7,600 nt of DNA from an uncultured Clostridia bacterium (GTDB lineage Bacteria > Bacillota > Clostridia > Lachnospirales > Lachnospiraceae): positions 1 to 7,600 of the forward strand of contig CAMUFS010000141.1 in NCBI GenBank assembly GCA_947088195.1, given 5' to 3'. A model generated the notes under the pieces. It did no database searches, was not told where the DNA came from, and was given only the letters and a program-made list of their open reading frames with translations. Numbering within the stretch: the stretch's first letter is position 1; each line of letters starts with the position of its first letter. This document shows, piece by piece, positions 6,734 through 7,600 of this stretch. A program made the translations under genes and the position numbers.

Positions 6734-7600
6734 CTAATATTTCATCAAATATTGCATAACTTCCCAGTCTGTCACATGCGCCTGATAAGCCGCCCATTCT
6801 GCCTTCTTTTGAGCCAGATATTTTTCTGTAATATGGGCACCAAGCACATTTTTCACAAATTCATCCTTCTCAAATTCCTCAATCGCCTCACCAAGCGTCG
6901 CTGGCAACCTCTCAATTCCAAGCTCCATGCGCTGTCTATCTGTCATCTCAAAAAGATTCTGATCCACACTCTTTGGAGGCTCTAACACATTTTTCACACC
7001 ATCGATCCCCGCTGCCAGACACAGCGCAAGCGCCAGATAAGGATTACAGCACGGATCAGGACTCCGAAGCTCTATCCTTGTATTCTCCTTTGCTGAATCT
7101 GGTATTCGAATCAGTGGACTTCTGTTTACGGCAGACCATGCGATATAGACAGGAGCCTCAAATCCCGGTACCAGACGCTTATAAGAATTTACAAGAGGAT
7201 TCGTGATCAGTGCCATCCCCTTAACATGTCTTAACAAGCCTGCTATAAAATGATATGCTGTGCTACTAAGCCCATATGGATCGGCATCATCGCCGAATAC
7301 ATTTCTGCCATTTCTGGAAAGTGACATATTAATGTGCATCCCAGAACCATGCACGCCATAAATTGGCTTTGGCATAAAAGTGGCATGAAGCCCATGTCGC
7401 TTGGCAATGGATTTGACTGTCAGCTTAAAAGTCATTATATTATCTGCCGTGGCAAGCGCCGTCGCATATCTGACATCAATTTCATGCTGCCCCTGCGCCA
7501 TCTCGTGATGAGAGGACTCGATGGTAAAGCCCATATCCTCCAGATTAAGAACCATATCTCGTCTGGCGTTCTCCCCCAGATCAAGCGGTCCCAGATCAAA
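6734..7600 (-). CDS. glnA: Glutamine synthetase type I, C-terminal 288 residues (5' end beyond the window)
   Basis: This enzyme makes glutamine from glutamate, ammonia and ATP and is the main ammonium-assimilation step. The visible part covers most of the catalytic domain. It starts at FDLGPLDLGENARRD and is open through the right edge, so the Met at 7555 is internal, not a start. Visible residues (fragment numbering) include SHHEMAQGQHEID (29-42, metal-binding Glu and ATP-site residues), GSGMH (85-89, metal His89), NSYKRLVPG (138-146), the flap Glu148 in FEAP, NRSPLIRIP (159-167) and RIELRSPDP (175-183). The close match to the Bacillus-type tail (AGIDGVKN, LPATLGEAIEEF, end MQYLMKY) and the absence of the adenylylation-loop insertion point to the GSI-alpha class, regulated by feedback and GlnR-like proteins rather than adenylylation. 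About 155 N-terminal residues are outside the window. Confidence 0.97.
   Translation of the reverse strand, partial: FDLGPLDLGENARRDMVLNLEDMGFTIESSHHEMAQGQHEIDVRYATALATADNIMTFKLTVKSIAKRHGLHATFMPKPIYGVHGSGMHINMSLSRNGRNVFGDDADPYGLSSTAYHFIAGLLRHVKGMALITNPLVNSYKRLVPGFEAPVYIAWSAVNRSPLIRIPDSAKENTRIELRSPDPCCNPYLALALCLAAGIDGVKNVLEPPKSVDQNLFEMTDRQRMELGIERLPATLGEAIEEFEKDEFVKNVLGAHITEKYLAQKKAEWAAYQAHVTDWEVMQYLMKY

Overview
The window looks like core chromosome of an anaerobic Gram-positive Clostridium-class bacterium, most likely a member of Lachnospiraceae. Supporting signs are strong AAGGAGG-type ribosome sites, AT-rich spacers, a type I-alpha (Gram-positive) glutamine synthetase, a DapL-type diaminopimelate route, a PBP1A with a clostridial-style Cys-containing tail, and a stand-alone HD-GYP protein. 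The taxon is an inference from protein flavour; there is no rRNA in the window. No tRNA, CRISPR, IS element, integrase or phage gene was seen.

Layout. Positions 1-250 are an AT-rich spacer between PBP1A and whatever lies left of the window. It carries a good extended -10 promoter for PBP1A, a weaker divergent promoter candidate, two small palindromes, and at the left edge three TGG-type repeats at 10-bp spacing on the minus strand that resemble MraZ operator boxes. Positions 278-3073 (+) encode a 931-residue bifunctional class A penicillin-binding protein. Positions 3082-3133 hold a bidirectional intrinsic terminator that separates it from a convergent minus-strand cluster.

The minus-strand cluster reads, in transcription order: glnA (3' part, entering from the right edge), dapL, a cytidylate-kinase-like P-loop protein, an HD-GYP protein (predicted cyclic-di-GMP phosphodiesterase), and a small sigma-70-like protein. 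Gaps are 47, 26, 16 and 20 nt, all on one strand, with a ribosome site before each complete gene and no terminator between them. This suggests one transcription unit, possibly with an internal start before dapL.

Functionally, GlnA and DapL are nitrogen and diaminopimelate metabolism. DapL supplies the meso-DAP branch used in peptidoglycan stem peptides, and the convergent PBP1A polymerises and cross-links peptidoglycan. The last three genes look regulatory. The most unusual product is the last: it keeps sigma regions 1.2, 2.1-2.2 and 3 but lacks the aromatic region 2.3/2.4 segment, the 3.2 linker and region 4. It may therefore bind core RNA polymerase without being an ordinary promoter-recognising sigma. 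Three apparent long-ORF starts (PBP1A, DapL, kinase) should be moved inward to ribosome-site-supported ATGs.
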